A stretch of DNA of 64,000 bases from positions 248,001-312,000 of the forward strand of contig NZ_JAVHUY010000004.1 of the NCBI RefSeq assembly GCF_031085175.1. Direction: 5' to 3'. Position numbers and translations under genes: made by a program. The DNA is from Phytohabitans maris (lineage in GTDB: Bacteria; Actinomycetota; Actinomycetes; Mycobacteriales; Micromonosporaceae). Below the pieces are notes generated by a model. That model was not told the origin of the DNA. It saw only the letters and a program-made list of their open reading frames with translations, and ran no database searches. Numbering within the stretch: position 1 is the first letter of the stretch; every line of letters starts with the position of its first letter. Below are positions 33,053-41,748 of the stretch, in pieces.

Positions 33053-33892
33053 TCAGTCGACGTCCTCCTTGACGCGGGCGACGAGCTGGGTGGGGTTGAC
33101 GAAGCGGAGGGCGACCACGACGAGCACGAGCATCATCGACGTGTAGATGACCGCCATCGCGTCGACGGACTGCTGGGCGCGGATGCCGGCGGCGGACATC
33201 GAGTAGTAGAGGGCGACGACGAGGGTTTGCGAGTCCGGGCCGGCGGTGAGGAACGTCAGCTCGAACATGCCGACCGTGCGGACCAGCACCAGGATCGAGG
33301 CGGCGAGGATGCCGGGCACGAGCAGCGGGGCGAGGATGCGCAGGAACACGTGGCGGGTGCGGGCGCCGCACATGCGGGCGGCGCGTTCGATGGCGGGGTC
33401 GATCTGCTCGATGAACGGGGTCATGGTGAGGATGACGAACGGCACCGAGGGGACCAGGTTGGCGAGCACGACACCGGAGAGGTGGCCGGCGAAGCCGTAC
33501 TTGTAGAGGACCGTGGCGAGCGGGATGCCGTAGGTGATCGGGGGCATCAGGATCGGCAGCAGGAAGAGCAGGTAGAGCACGCGGCGGCCGAGGAAGGAGC
33601 GGCGGGCCAGCACGTACGCGGCGGGGACTCCGATGAGGACGGAGATGCCGACCACGAGCGCGGAGACCTCGACAGTCACCAGCAGCACGTGCAGCAGGTC
33701 GAACTCGTCCCAGGCGGCGGAGTACCAGTCGGCGGTCCAGCCCTCCGGCAGCCAGGTGTCGAACCAGCGGGTGCCGAACGAGCTGACCACCACCGAGCCG
33801 ATGACGCCGGCCAGGTTGACGAAGAAGAACGCGACGAGCCCCCACACCAGCCAGGCGGCCGGTCTGGCCACTATGGAGCGCCGTGGCCTCAT
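33053..33892 (-). CDS. ABC importer permease (PotC-like)
   Basis: 279 aa, six membrane helices. VEVSALVVGISVLIGVPAAY and the EAA loop ERAARMCGARTRHVFLRILA are typical of the spermidine/iron(III)/phosphonate class of permeases. ATG 33892 overlaps the partner permease stop (ATGA). It is the last gene of a five-gene operon. Confidence 0.9.
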   Translation of the reverse strand: MRPRRSIVARPAAWLVWGLVAFFFVNLAGVIGSVVVSSFGTRWFDTWLPEGWTADWYSAAWDEFDLLHVLLVTVEVSALVVGISVLIGVPAAYVLARRSFLGRRVLYLLFLLPILMPPITYGIPLATVLYKYGFAGHLSGVVLANLVPSVPFVILTMTPFIEQIDPAIERAARMCGARTRHVFLRILAPLLVPGILAASILVLVRTVGMFELTFLTAGPDSQTLVVALYYSMSAAGIRAQQSVDAMAVIYTSMMLVLVVVALRFVNPTQLVARVKEDVD

Positions 33893-34758
33893 CCCTTGCC
33901 TCCCGCGGTCGAGCCGGTGTAGAGCAGCGAGCGCCAGCCGAGTACGGCGGCGATCACCAGCAGCTCGACCGCGCCCATGATGACCGCGATCGTGGCGGCC
34001 ATCGGGTAGTCGTAGCGCACGTACGCCTCCTCGTAGGCGGCGATCGAGATGACCCGGGTGGAGCCGGCGGGGTCGCCGACCAGCACGGCCGACGGGAAGA
34101 CGCTGAACGCCAGCACGAACGTCAGGCAGAACGTGGTCGCCAGCCCGGGTGCGAGCAGCGGCAGCGTGATCCGGCGGAAGCGTTGCCAGCTGCCGGCGCC
34201 GAGGGTGGCGGCGGCCCGTTCGAGGGTGGGGTCGATGCCGGACAGGTACGAGAGGACGAGCAGGAACGCGAACGGGAAGCCGGTGATGACGAGCGAGAAG
34301 AACACGCCCCAGTAGTTGTTCGTCAGCCGTACCGGGTCGCCGGGCAGGATCCGGTTGAACCAGCCGGTCGGGCCGAGGAAGTTGAGCAGTCCCTGCGCGG
34401 TGAGCACGGTGCCGAGCGTGACCGGTACGACGAGCAGGGTGGTGAGCAGCCGCTTGCCGCGGAACCTGCCGCGCATCCGGTAGGCGATCGGCACCGACGC
34501 CACGACGTTGAGCAGCGCGGCGGGGAGCGCGAGGCGGAGCGTGGTGAGGATCGTGTCGCGCTGGTACGCGTCGGCGAAGAACTCCCGGTAGGCCGAGAAC
34601 GGCCCGCCCCGCTCGGGCTGGAAGGAGAGGCCGACGCCGTAGAGGAACGGGTAGACGAAGAGCAGCACGACGAACGCGGCCGCCGGCACGAGGAGCAGGA
34701 GCTGGCGGTCGATGCCGCGCTCGGCGAGGCGGTGCCGGAGGGCGGTGGAGTGTCTCAT
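33889..34758 (-). CDS. ABC importer permease (PotB-like)
   Basis: 289 aa, six membrane helices. The first is LLLLVPAAAFVVLLFVYPFL and the EAA-like loop is ERAAATLGAGSWQRFRRITL. It forms the heterodimeric channel with the next permease and is coupled by 4-bp overlaps at both ends. Confidence 0.9.
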   Translation of the reverse strand: MRHSTALRHRLAERGIDRQLLLLVPAAAFVVLLFVYPFLYGVGLSFQPERGGPFSAYREFFADAYQRDTILTTLRLALPAALLNVVASVPIAYRMRGRFRGKRLLTTLLVVPVTLGTVLTAQGLLNFLGPTGWFNRILPGDPVRLTNNYWGVFFSLVITGFPFAFLLVLSYLSGIDPTLERAAATLGAGSWQRFRRITLPLLAPGLATTFCLTFVLAFSVFPSAVLVGDPAGSTRVISIAAYEEAYVRYDYPMAATIAVIMGAVELLVIAAVLGWRSLLYTGSTAGGKG

Positions 34759-35819
34759 GTGGACGCCGGGAAGACGAGGAGCCGCGCCGGGTCCACAGTG
34801 AACTGTACCTTGTCGCCGGGCGCGGGGCGGGTGGCGGCCGCGTCGCGCAGGTACAGCCGCACGCCCTCGGCGGTGCGGGCCTCGACCGCCACCTCGCGGC
34901 CGTGGTACTCGACCACCTCCACCGTGGCGGGCACGCCGGCGCCCTCGGCGATCCGTACGTCCTCGGGGCGCACGGCGGCGACGACCGGGTCGCCCGGCTG
35001 GATCACGCCGACCGGCGTACCCGTCAGGCGCAGGCCGTCGCCCTCCACGCCCGCCTCCGCGCCGGTGACCGTGGCGGCCCGCAGGCGCAGCAGGTTGCGG
35101 TAGCCCATGAAGTCGGCGACGTGCCAGTTGGCCGGGCGGCCGTGCAGCTCCTCCGGCGTACCGACCTGCTGGGTGCGGCCGTCGCGCAGCAGCACCAGCC
35201 GGTCGGCGAGGGAGAGGGCCTCCTCCTGGTCGTGCGTCACGTACACGGTGGTGAGGCCGAGCGACTGGTGCAGCCGCCGGATCTCGGTCCGCATCTCCAG
35301 CCGCAGCTTGGCGTCCAGGTTGGACAGTGGCTCGTCCATCAGCACCAGGGAGGGCTCCAGCACGACCGCGCGGGCGATCGCGACCCGCTGCTGCTGGCCG
35401 CCGGAGAGCTGGCCGGGGAGCTTGGCGGCGTGCTCCTCCAGCCGTACCAGGCGGATGGCCTCGTCGGTGCGGCGCCGCACCTCGGCGCGGGACAGGTGGC
35501 GCATCTGGAGGCCGAACGCCACGTTGCCCCGGACGGACATGTGCGGGAAGAGCGCGTAGTTCTGGAACACCATGCCGAAGCCGCGCCGCTCCGGCGGCAG
35601 CGTGTCGAGCCGCCGGTCGTCCAGCCAGATGCCGCCGCGGGTGAGCGGGAGCAGGCCGGCGAGGCAGTTGAGCGCGGTCGACTTGCCGCAGCCGGAGGGG
35701 CCGAGCAGAGCGATGAACTCGCCGCGCCGGATGGTGAGGGTCAGGTCGGCGAGGGCTTCGTGCCCACCGAAGCTGCGGCTCACCCCGTCGAGCCGCAGCT
35801 CCGCGAAGCCTTCGGTCAT
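34755..35819 (-). CDS. ABC importer ATPase (PotA/FbpC-like)
   Basis: 354 aa. Walker A GPSGCGKST near 40-48, Q-loop VFQNYALFPHMSV, signature LSGGQQQRVAIARA, Walker B LVLMDEPLSNLDAKLR, H-loop VTHDQEEALSLAD. A C-terminal TOBE domain (VVAAVRPEDVRIAEG) is present. ATG 35819 overlaps the binding-protein stop. It supplies energy for this importer only, unlike the CUT1 system at 4-7 kb, which has no ATPase. Confidence 0.93.
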   Translation of the reverse strand: MTEGFAELRLDGVSRSFGGHEALADLTLTIRRGEFIALLGPSGCGKSTALNCLAGLLPLTRGGIWLDDRRLDTLPPERRGFGMVFQNYALFPHMSVRGNVAFGLQMRHLSRAEVRRRTDEAIRLVRLEEHAAKLPGQLSGGQQQRVAIARAVVLEPSLVLMDEPLSNLDAKLRLEMRTEIRRLHQSLGLTTVYVTHDQEEALSLADRLVLLRDGRTQQVGTPEELHGRPANWHVADFMGYRNLLRLRAATVTGAEAGVEGDGLRLTGTPVGVIQPGDPVVAAVRPEDVRIAEGAGVPATVEVVEYHGREVAVEARTAEGVRLYLRDAAATRPAPGDKVQFTVDPARLLVFPAST

Positions 35820-37015
35820 TTCGCCACCTTGCCGCCGCCGATCTCGCGGTCCCACTTGCCGAACGCCTCGACGAGCGCCTTGGCGTCCAGCGGGACCTCG
35901 AGCGGGTTGCCGGCGATGAGGCTCTCGTACTCGGGGCGGCCGAACTCCTCGATGGCCGCCCGGCTCTCCTGCGGCGCCATCGACAGCGGTACGTCCTTGA
36001 CCGCCGGGCCGGGGTAGAAGTAGCCCTTGTCGTACGCCTTGGCCTGCTGCTCGGCGGTGAGCATCCAGGCCAGCAGGGTGAGCACGGCGGCCTGCTTGTC
36101 GGTGGAGACGCCCTTCGGCACGACCGCGTAGTGCGCGTCGGTGACCCAGTGGAAGCCCTGGAGCGTACCGATCTTCGCCTCCTTGGGTACGGTGCCGAGC
36201 ACCCGCGGGTTGATGTCCCAGCCGGTGGTCGAGACGATGATCTTCGCGGAGCCGTTGGCGAGGTTCTTCATCGTCTCGCCGGTGCCGGAGGGGTAGAGCG
36301 TGACGTACTTGTCCAGCTCCTTCAGGTACGCCCAGGTCTTGGCCCAGCCGTTCACCGGGTCCTTCGGGTCGGTGTCGCCGAGCAGGTAGGGGAGCCCCAT
36401 CAGGAACGTGCGCCCCGGTCCGGAGTTGGAGGGGCGGGCGTACTGCACGGCGCCCGGGTTGGCCTTGGCGTAGTCGAGCAGCGCCTGGGCGGTGGTGGGC
36501 GGGTTCGGCACGTTCTTCGGCAGGTACTCGATCAGCGGGCCGGACGGGTAGTAGGTGATGGTGACGCCCGCGTTGCCGGCCAGCTTCTGCATCGCCGCCG
36601 CGCCCTCGGAGTAGCCGGTCATGCCGGGCACCCGGTCGGCGTACGTGGGCAGCAGGTCGATCCAGAGCCCCTGGTCGATGCCGGAGGCCAGCCCGTCGAC
36701 GCCGGTCAGCACCAGGTCGATGTCGACCCGGTTGGCGCCCTGCTGCGCCTTGATCTTGCCGACGAGCTCCGGCGAGGGCGCCTTGGAGTAGGTCACCTTC
36801 GCGACGACGTCCTTGTTCCGCTCCACGAACTCGTCGATCATTCCCTGGGTCAGCTGCAGGTTGCCGGCGACGTCGAGGATGTTGAGGTTGACCGCCGAGG
36901 CGGGCTTCTGCGGCACGGCGCCGCCGGTCTGGGTGGCCGAGCCACTGGAGTCGGGCGCGCCGCACGCGGCGAGCAGGGCAACGGCCGCGAACGCGGCGAG
37001 GTGGCGGCGCATCAT
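35816..37015 (-). CDS. ABC importer substrate-binding lipoprotein
   Basis: 399 aa. Lipobox LLAACG places the lipidated Cys near residue 18. The mature protein has the class found with PotABC/AfuABC-like systems (GVDGLASGIDQGLWIDLLPT, VTITYYPSGPLIEYLP, HWVTDAHYAVVPKGVSTDKQ). The ligand is unknown: polyamine, metal-sugar complex and small acid are all open. ATG 37015 overlaps the stop of the GH115-C gene (ATGA); a second ATG follows directly. Confidence 0.85.
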   Translation of the reverse strand: MMRRHLAAFAAVALLAACGAPDSSGSATQTGGAVPQKPASAVNLNILDVAGNLQLTQGMIDEFVERNKDVVAKVTYSKAPSPELVGKIKAQQGANRVDIDLVLTGVDGLASGIDQGLWIDLLPTYADRVPGMTGYSEGAAAMQKLAGNAGVTITYYPSGPLIEYLPKNVPNPPTTAQALLDYAKANPGAVQYARPSNSGPGRTFLMGLPYLLGDTDPKDPVNGWAKTWAYLKELDKYVTLYPSGTGETMKNLANGSAKIIVSTTGWDINPRVLGTVPKEAKIGTLQGFHWVTDAHYAVVPKGVSTDKQAAVLTLLAWMLTAEQQAKAYDKGYFYPGPAVKDVPLSMAPQESRAAIEEFGRPEYESLIAGNPLEVPLDAKALVEAFGKWDREIGGGKVAK

Positions 37016-37620
37016 CGGACCCTCACACTCTCGGGCGGACCGAAGTAGCTGTACGGCAGCGGCGCGGTGGCCACCACCAGCTTCTGTACGACCACGGTCG
37101 GGTCGACCATCCACAGCTTCAGCGTGTGTACGCCGGGGCGGTCGACCGTGTGCGTGGTCGTGGTCCGGTTGACGTTGTCGGAGGTGTTGCGTTCCCACTG
37201 GCGGTTCATGGTGGTGTCGTTCGCGCCGGTGGCCGCCGTGACGTTGACGACCTGGGGCGCTTCGCCGTCGATCGAGACCGCGTACCGCAGGCCCTCGGTC
37301 GGCAGGACGTTGTTGCGCGGCGAGAGGTACGCGGTGACCGTGACCGGGCCGCTGGTGGTGAGCGTCATCGTGTACTCCAGGCGCGGGCTGCCGCCGCCCG
37401 GGACCTGGCTCGGCGCGGCGACCGGCACCGGCGTGACCCCGTTGCCGGTCCGTCCGATGTGGGGGATCACCCGCCAGCCGCCGACCGCCCCGCTGTAGTG
37501 GTCCGCCTCGATCGAGACGTACCCGTTCGCCTCGACGAAGCCCCGGGCGGCGGCGGGCAGTGGGGCGGAGGTCGTCACGAGGGCGGCGATCAGCAGGATC
37601 GTGGGGGTCGAGCTACGCAT
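37012..37620 (-). CDS. secreted stand-alone GH115 C-terminal domain protein
   Basis: 202 aa. Signal peptide MRSSTPTILLIAALVTTSAP with cleavage near Ala25. The rest matches the C-terminal beta-domain of GH115 alpha-glucuronidases: GFVEANGYVSIEADHYSGAV, GWRVIPHIGRTGNGVTPVPV, SPRLEYTMTLTTSGPVTVTA, LRYAVSIDGEAPQVVNV, HTVDRPGVHTLKLWMVDPTV and a final YFGPPES. A full GH115 is several hundred residues longer and carries the catalytic domain in front, which is absent here. It is the first gene of the ABC operon. Either an enzyme lost its catalytic part or this is a dedicated secreted binding module. Confidence 0.8.
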   Translation of the reverse strand: MRSSTPTILLIAALVTTSAPLPAAARGFVEANGYVSIEADHYSGAVGGWRVIPHIGRTGNGVTPVPVAAPSQVPGGGSPRLEYTMTLTTSGPVTVTAYLSPRNNVLPTEGLRYAVSIDGEAPQVVNVTAATGANDTTMNRQWERNTSDNVNRTTTTHTVDRPGVHTLKLWMVDPTVVVQKLVVATAPLPYSYFGPPESVRVR

Positions 37621-37632
37621 GTCGCGCTCGCT

Positions 37633-37660
37633 TTCGGAATTCTTCCGGAAGAACTCCGAA
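37633..37660. promoter_or_regulatory. 28-bp palindromic operator candidate
   Basis: Arms 37633-37646 and 37647-37660 match at 13 of 14 positions (TTCGGAATTCTTCC against its complement). It lies 12 bp upstream of the GH115-C/ABC operon start and about 108 bp upstream of ku, so it most likely controls the operon. Confidence 0.6.
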
Positions 37661-37768
37661 GCTAGCCTGCCGCCCGCCGGACAGTCAAGGCTCTCGATCA
37701 TCTGCCGCGCGGGATTGTCTCCGGCGGCGGTGGGTAGTTGTCCCGTCAGGAGAGGGAGAGGAGACGGC

Positions 37769-38773
37769 GTGGCGCGGCCGATCTGGAGTGGTGTGATCAG
37801 CTTCGGGCTGGTGTCCGTGCCGGTGCGGCTGTACTCGGCCACACAGGAGCACGAGGTGTCCTTCCACCAGTTCGAGAAGGGGACCAGCGACCGGATCCGC
37901 TACCGCCGGGTGAACGAGCGCACCGGCGACGAGGTCGAGTTCGCCGACATCGTCAAGGGCGCCGACGTGGGCGGCGGCGAGTACGTGATGCTCGACCCGG
38001 ACGACCTCGACGCGGTAGCGCCCGGGCGTTCGCGGTCGCTGGAGGTACACGCGTTCGTCGCCCTGGACGACATCGACCCGGTCTACTACCAGCGCACGTA
38101 CTACCTGGCGCCGGGCGGCGACGAGACCGCCAAGACCTACGCCCTGCTCCGCGACGCGATGGCCGAGGCCAACCGGGCCGCGATCGGCACGCTGGTCATG
38201 CGGAGCAAGGAGTACCTGGCCGCGATCCGCCCGCAGGACGGCCTGCTGGTGCTCCAGACGATGCACTTCGCCGACGAGGTCCGCGACCCCCACGACCAGC
38301 TCGACTCGCTGCCCGGCAAGGTCAAGCTGAGCCCGCAGGAGCTGCGCATGGCCGGCCAGCTGATCGACTCGATGAGCACCGCGTGGCAGCCGGCCGACTA
38401 CCGCGACACGTACACCGACCGGGTCGGGGAGCTGATCGAGGCGAAGAAGCAGGGCGCCGAGGTCACGCTGGCCGAGCGGGCCCCCGAGGCCACGAACGTG
38501 ACCGACCTGATGGACGTCCTGCGCCGCAGCGTCGACGCGGCGAAGAGCTCGCGGGGCGAGGCCCGTAAGGGCGGCCGCGAGAAGGCCGCCGCAGCGAAGA
38601 AGGCGGCCTCCGCTCCGGCCAAGAAGAAGGTGGCTCCGGCCAAGAAAGCCGGTGCGGCTGGTGCGGCCAAGAAGGCTGGTCCGGCGAAGAAGGCTGGCAC
38701 GGCGAAGAAGGCTGGCACGGCGAAGAAGGCTGGCGCGGCGAAGAAGGCTGGCGCGGCGAAGAAGGCCGCCTGA
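37769..38773 (+). CDS. ku: Ku protein, non-homologous end joining
   Basis: 334 aa. The bacterial Ku core begins ARPIWSGVISFGLVSVPVRL and continues SFHQFEKGTSDRIRYRRVNE, VYYQRTYYLAP and QELRMAGQLIDSM. The C-terminal ~60 residues are a Lys/Ala/Gly tail of repeated AKKAG units, known in actinobacterial Ku to bind DNA. The ring-shaped dimer binds broken ends and recruits LigD, which is not in this window. GTG 37769 follows GGAGAGGGAGAGGAG. The 18-bp period of the tail could make its length variable. Confidence 0.95.
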   Translation: MARPIWSGVISFGLVSVPVRLYSATQEHEVSFHQFEKGTSDRIRYRRVNERTGDEVEFADIVKGADVGGGEYVMLDPDDLDAVAPGRSRSLEVHAFVALDDIDPVYYQRTYYLAPGGDETAKTYALLRDAMAEANRAAIGTLVMRSKEYLAAIRPQDGLLVLQTMHFADEVRDPHDQLDSLPGKVKLSPQELRMAGQLIDSMSTAWQPADYRDTYTDRVGELIEAKKQGAEVTLAERAPEATNVTDLMDVLRRSVDAAKSSRGEARKGGREKAAAAKKAASAPAKKKVAPAKKAGAAGAAKKAGPAKKAGTAKKAGTAKKAGAAKKAGAAKKAA

Positions 38774-38894
38774 GCGGTATTCCAATCTGATTTGCCCCGG
38801 CCCGCATCAGTGGCGGACCGTTCGCGCCGGGGGCCCCGCTGCCGGCTCCGCGCGGGTTTCCGCGCGCCGCCGCCCGGACCGAGACGCGCGTGCG

Positions 38895-38935
38895 CGGAGC
38901 TCTGGAGCTGCACGCACGAACGGGGCACCCGACCT
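38895..38935 (+). repeat. R4 repeat, single dispersed unit
   Basis: GGAGCTCTGGAGCTGCACGC followed by ACGAACGGGGCACC matches the R4 unit near 32107-32140, about 6.8 kb away. Confidence 0.7.
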
Positions 38936-38992
38936 GCCCGCGAGACGGTGGGGAGGCCACCGGCGCGCGCAGCTGACTCGCCGCCGACCTGG

Positions 38993-39016
38993 GTCATTCG
39001 GCGCCGGCCGAATGAC
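38993..39016. promoter_or_regulatory. palindrome upstream of the SH3-like gene
   Basis: GTCATTCGG at 38993-39001 pairs with CCGAATGAC at 39008-39016 around a GC centre, 73 bp before GTG 39089. Either an operator or the end signal of ku. Confidence 0.4.
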
Positions 39017-39088
39017 ATCCGTCCCGAGAGTCCAGCGGGCCGACGATGGAGGCAGACCGCCGTTCGCGGATCAAATGGGGAGGATCAC

Positions 39089-39466
39089 GTGATCAGTTCT
39101 GTCAAACGCTGGTCGTTGGCCGTCGTCGCGGCAGTGGGCGTTTCGGTGGCCGGTGCCGGCTTGGTGGCCACGCCCGCCCGAGCCGCGCCGGCCGGCGGGG
39201 CGGCGTCGCCGCTCATCTCCTACTGCGACACCGGCCGCGTGGCGGTGACCGCCACGTCGGTGAACATCCGCGTCGCCCCGCGGGTCGACGCGCCGGTCCT
39301 GACCCAGGGGCGCAGTGGCGGCCAGTACAACTGCATCGGCTACGCGCTGGGGGATCGTTACACGGCGTGCGGGGTCAGCAACGGCAACGGATGGCTCGTG
39401 ATCCCGTTCGGGAATCCGGTCGAGTACTACGGTTTCGCGGTCCAGGCCTGCTTCCGCGACGTCTGA
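39089..39466 (+). CDS. small secreted SH3-like protein
   Basis: 125 aa from GTG 39089 (GGGGAGG upstream). Signal peptide with core SLAVVAAVGVSVAGAGLVAT and cleavage after ARA near residue 32. The mature domain has the bacterial SH3_3 pattern: VTATSVNIRVAPRVDAPVLT, ...YTACGVSNGNGWLVIPF, plus three or four cysteines that may form disulfides. Such domains bind peptidoglycan or other envelope polymers. It is stand-alone, followed by a strong hairpin. Confidence 0.75.
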   Translation: MISSVKRWSLAVVAAVGVSVAGAGLVATPARAAPAGGAASPLISYCDTGRVAVTATSVNIRVAPRVDAPVLTQGRSGGQYNCIGYALGDRYTACGVSNGNGWLVIPFGNPVEYYGFAVQACFRDV

Positions 39467-39472
39467 TGTGGA

Positions 39473-39504
39473 CGCCGGACGGCGGCCGAGGCCGCCGTCC
39501 GGCG
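39473..39504 (+). terminator. GC hairpin terminator of the SH3-like gene
   Basis: Perfect 15-bp stem (39473-39487 with 39490-39504) and a 2-base gap, 6 bp past the stop. No T-run, as usual for GC-rich actinobacterial terminators. Confidence 0.7.
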
Positions 39505-39509
39505 AACCG

Positions 39510-39630
39510 CTAGTACCCGAGCCGGTCGACCACCTCGACCGGCGCGCGCCCCTCGCCGAGCAGGATCGCGGCCGGCCGGGCCCGCTCGATCTGCCGGATG
39601 CCGCCCTGGTGAGCCCGGTCGCCGCGGCCA
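39510..39630 (-). pseudogene. possible C-terminal remnant of an AraC-type regulator
   Basis: The minus frame ends ...RQIERARPAAILLGEGRAP then VEVVDRLGY and a stop. This resembles the last recognition-helix region of AraC/XylS proteins, cut just where the usual second helix continues. No upstream part of the gene is visible and the frame has no good start. Weak evidence. Confidence 0.3.
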
Positions 39631-39679
39631 CCCCCCTGGCACAGGCTGGACGGGGCACACGGTTCGCCGTCGGCACGGC

Positions 39680-40093
39680 ATGATGTCCGCCGTGATCCGT
39701 CTCTATGGTCTGTTGTTCCTGGTCGACCTCGTGCTGGTCGTCATCGCGCTGATCGACTGCCTCTCCAGCGAGGAGTTCGCGGTACGCAACCTGCCGAAGG
39801 TGGCCTGGGTCTTCATCATCCTGCTGTTCCCGCCGATCGGGCCGATCGTCTGGTTCGTCGCCGGCCGGCCGCAGAGCCGGCGGGTCGGCCGGGCCGGCGC
39901 GTGGCGGCCGGGCAGTGGCTTCCCCGAGTACGAGCGCCCCCGCCCGCTCGCCCCGGACGACGACCCGGAGTTCCTGCGTAGCAAGACCCGCGAGCGCCGG
40001 GAGGACGAGGAGCTGCTGCGCAAGTGGGAGGCGGACCTGCGCCGCCGGGAAGCGGAGCTGCGCCGCCGCGACGGCGAGGACGCCCCGTCCTGA
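39680..40093 (+). CDS. PLDc_N (phospholipase D N-terminal-like) membrane protein
   Basis: 137 aa. Two membrane helices (LYGLLFLVDLVLVVIALIDC and KVAWVFIILLFPPIGPIVWF) with the PLDc_N signature LPKVAWVFIILLFPPIGPI and WFVAGRP. A ~75-residue charged cytoplasmic tail follows, with a coiled-coil-like RERREDEELLRKWEADLRRR segment. Function is unknown in general; it may be a membrane scaffold. ATG 39680 or 39683. Confidence 0.8.
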   Translation: MMSAVIRLYGLLFLVDLVLVVIALIDCLSSEEFAVRNLPKVAWVFIILLFPPIGPIVWFVAGRPQSRRVGRAGAWRPGSGFPEYERPRPLAPDDDPEFLRSKTRERREDEELLRKWEADLRRREAELRRRDGEDAPS

Positions 40094-40209
40094 CCGCTCC
40101 GGCGCTTCCCGGTCCGGCAAGCCGGACCAATCGCCGAACGGGGTGGCGGTACCGGCTGCGCGGACCTTAAGATCCGCCAGCTTCACCCCATCCCACGGAG
40201 GAACCCCCC

Positions 40210-41748
40210 ATGCACGTCAAGAACGCCCTGCGCTGGCTCGCGGGGCTCGGTGTGGCCGGCGCCTGGGTCGCCGCCACCGCCATACCGGCCGGCGCGGCGG
40301 CCCCCGCCGAACTCGCCGTCTACGTCGCCGACACCACCGTCGCGATCGGCGGGCCGGGCCTGGTCGACGGCCCGACCGTGGCCGCGTCCGAGTCGGTCGT
40401 CCTGCACGAGCCGACCATGACCTTCGACGCCACGGACCTGGCCGGCGTCGTCGACGTCGCGGAGCCGGACGGGTTCGGCGACTGCACGTCGCCCTCCGCC
40501 CGCGTCCTGGTCTGCACCAAGCCGTACGAGGTCTCGCTCGACGAGGGCGGACTGCGCGGCCTCTTCGACGTGGTCCTCGAGGCCGCGCCCGGGGCGGAGG
40601 CCGGCGACAGCGGAAAGCTGAAGGTGACGTTCGGCGCGCAGGGCCTGGCACCGGTCAGCCACGAGGGCACCGTGCGGGTCGGCGACGGCGTCGACGTCGC
40701 CGCCGGTCCGGACGTCAAGCTGTCTGCGGCGCCGGGGCAGGCGTTCACCGCCTCGCCGCGGGTGGCGAACGTCGGCGAGACGGCCGTCGAAGGCGTCACG
40801 GTGCTCTTCGAGAACGACGAGGAGCTGCACCCCGGCACGCGCTACAGCAACTGCCGGTACAGCGGTGACGACGTGCGCAGCTGCACGTTCGGCGGCACGC
40901 TGCGCCCCGGCGCGACGTACGCCGGCGCCTTCGCCTTCGTGCTCGACCCGGCCAACGTGGCGCCCAGCGACGAGCTCGCCAGCGTCCGGTGGCTGACCAA
41001 CGCCGAGTACGAGGACCTCGTCGCCTACCTCGAGGACCGCGGGGTCTCGCCGGGCGAGCCGGGCACCGAGGGCGAGGTGGCGCTGACCGAGGTCGCCGGC
41101 GTCGAGGCGGGCCGGGTCCAGGCCGACATCGACCCGTTCGACAACTCGTCCCTGCTGGAGATCACCGTCACCGGGCAGCACGGGGTGGACCTCGCCGCGG
41201 TCGGCGACACCGCGGCCGGCGCGGCGGGCGACACCGTCGCCGTCGAGGTCGGCGTGGTCAACAACGGTCCGGCCGACCTGGACACCAACGGCAGCGGCGA
41301 GCCGGTCACGTCGGTCCGGGTCGCGATCCCGACCGGTACGACGGCGGTCGCCGCGCCCGCGGAGTGCTTCCCGCTGAAGGGCGGCGGGATGGACCCGGAC
41401 CATCCCGGCGAGCCCGGCGCCCGCGACTACCTCTGCCTGCCGGCCATCTCCCTGGCCGCGGGCGAGGCCGACCTGGTCACGTTCCAGCTGCGGATCGACG
41501 AGGTCCTCGCGGACGCCACCGGCACGGTCACCATCAACGGCGAGGACGCACCGACGTTCGAGCGGGACACCGACCCGGCGAACGACACCGCCAAGATCGT
41601 CGTCAACCCGTCGGGCGGCGGCGGTGGCGGCCTGCCGGTGACCGGCGCGGCGACCGGGGCGGCCGCGGCCGCGGGCGGCCTGCTGCTCGCGGCGGGCGTC
41701 GCCGGCTACGTGATCGCCCGGCGGCGCCGCCTCCGGTTCATCGCCTGA
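40210..41748 (+). CDS. LPXTG cell-wall-anchored surface protein
   Basis: 512 aa. Signal peptide with cleavage near AGA-AAPAEL (about 29). Several immunoglobulin-like beta segments follow, such as VANVGETAVEGVTVLFENDE and VVNNGPADLDTNGSG, resembling DUF11-type repeats. The C-terminus is Gly-rich linker, LPVTG sortase motif, hydrophobic helix AAAAAGGLLLAAGVAGYVIA and RRRRLRFIA tail. A sortase would link it to peptidoglycan; none is encoded here. GGAGG precedes ATG 40210. Adhesive or structural role is inferred. Confidence 0.85.
   Translation: MHVKNALRWLAGLGVAGAWVAATAIPAGAAAPAELAVYVADTTVAIGGPGLVDGPTVAASESVVLHEPTMTFDATDLAGVVDVAEPDGFGDCTSPSARVLVCTKPYEVSLDEGGLRGLFDVVLEAAPGAEAGDSGKLKVTFGAQGLAPVSHEGTVRVGDGVDVAAGPDVKLSAAPGQAFTASPRVANVGETAVEGVTVLFENDEELHPGTRYSNCRYSGDDVRSCTFGGTLRPGATYAGAFAFVLDPANVAPSDELASVRWLTNAEYEDLVAYLEDRGVSPGEPGTEGEVALTEVAGVEAGRVQADIDPFDNSSLLEITVTGQHGVDLAAVGDTAAGAAGDTVAVEVGVVNNGPADLDTNGSGEPVTSVRVAIPTGTTAVAAPAECFPLKGGGMDPDHPGEPGARDYLCLPAISLAAGEADLVTFQLRIDEVLADATGTVTINGEDAPTFERDTDPANDTAKIVVNPSGGGGGGLPVTGAATGAAAAAGGLLLAAGVAGYVIARRRRLRFIA

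Larger units (their letters stand above)
38774..39088. other. intergenic region with R4 unit and palindrome
   Basis: No gene is seen. It holds a lone R4 unit (38895-38935) and a palindrome at 38993-39016. Confidence 0.5.
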
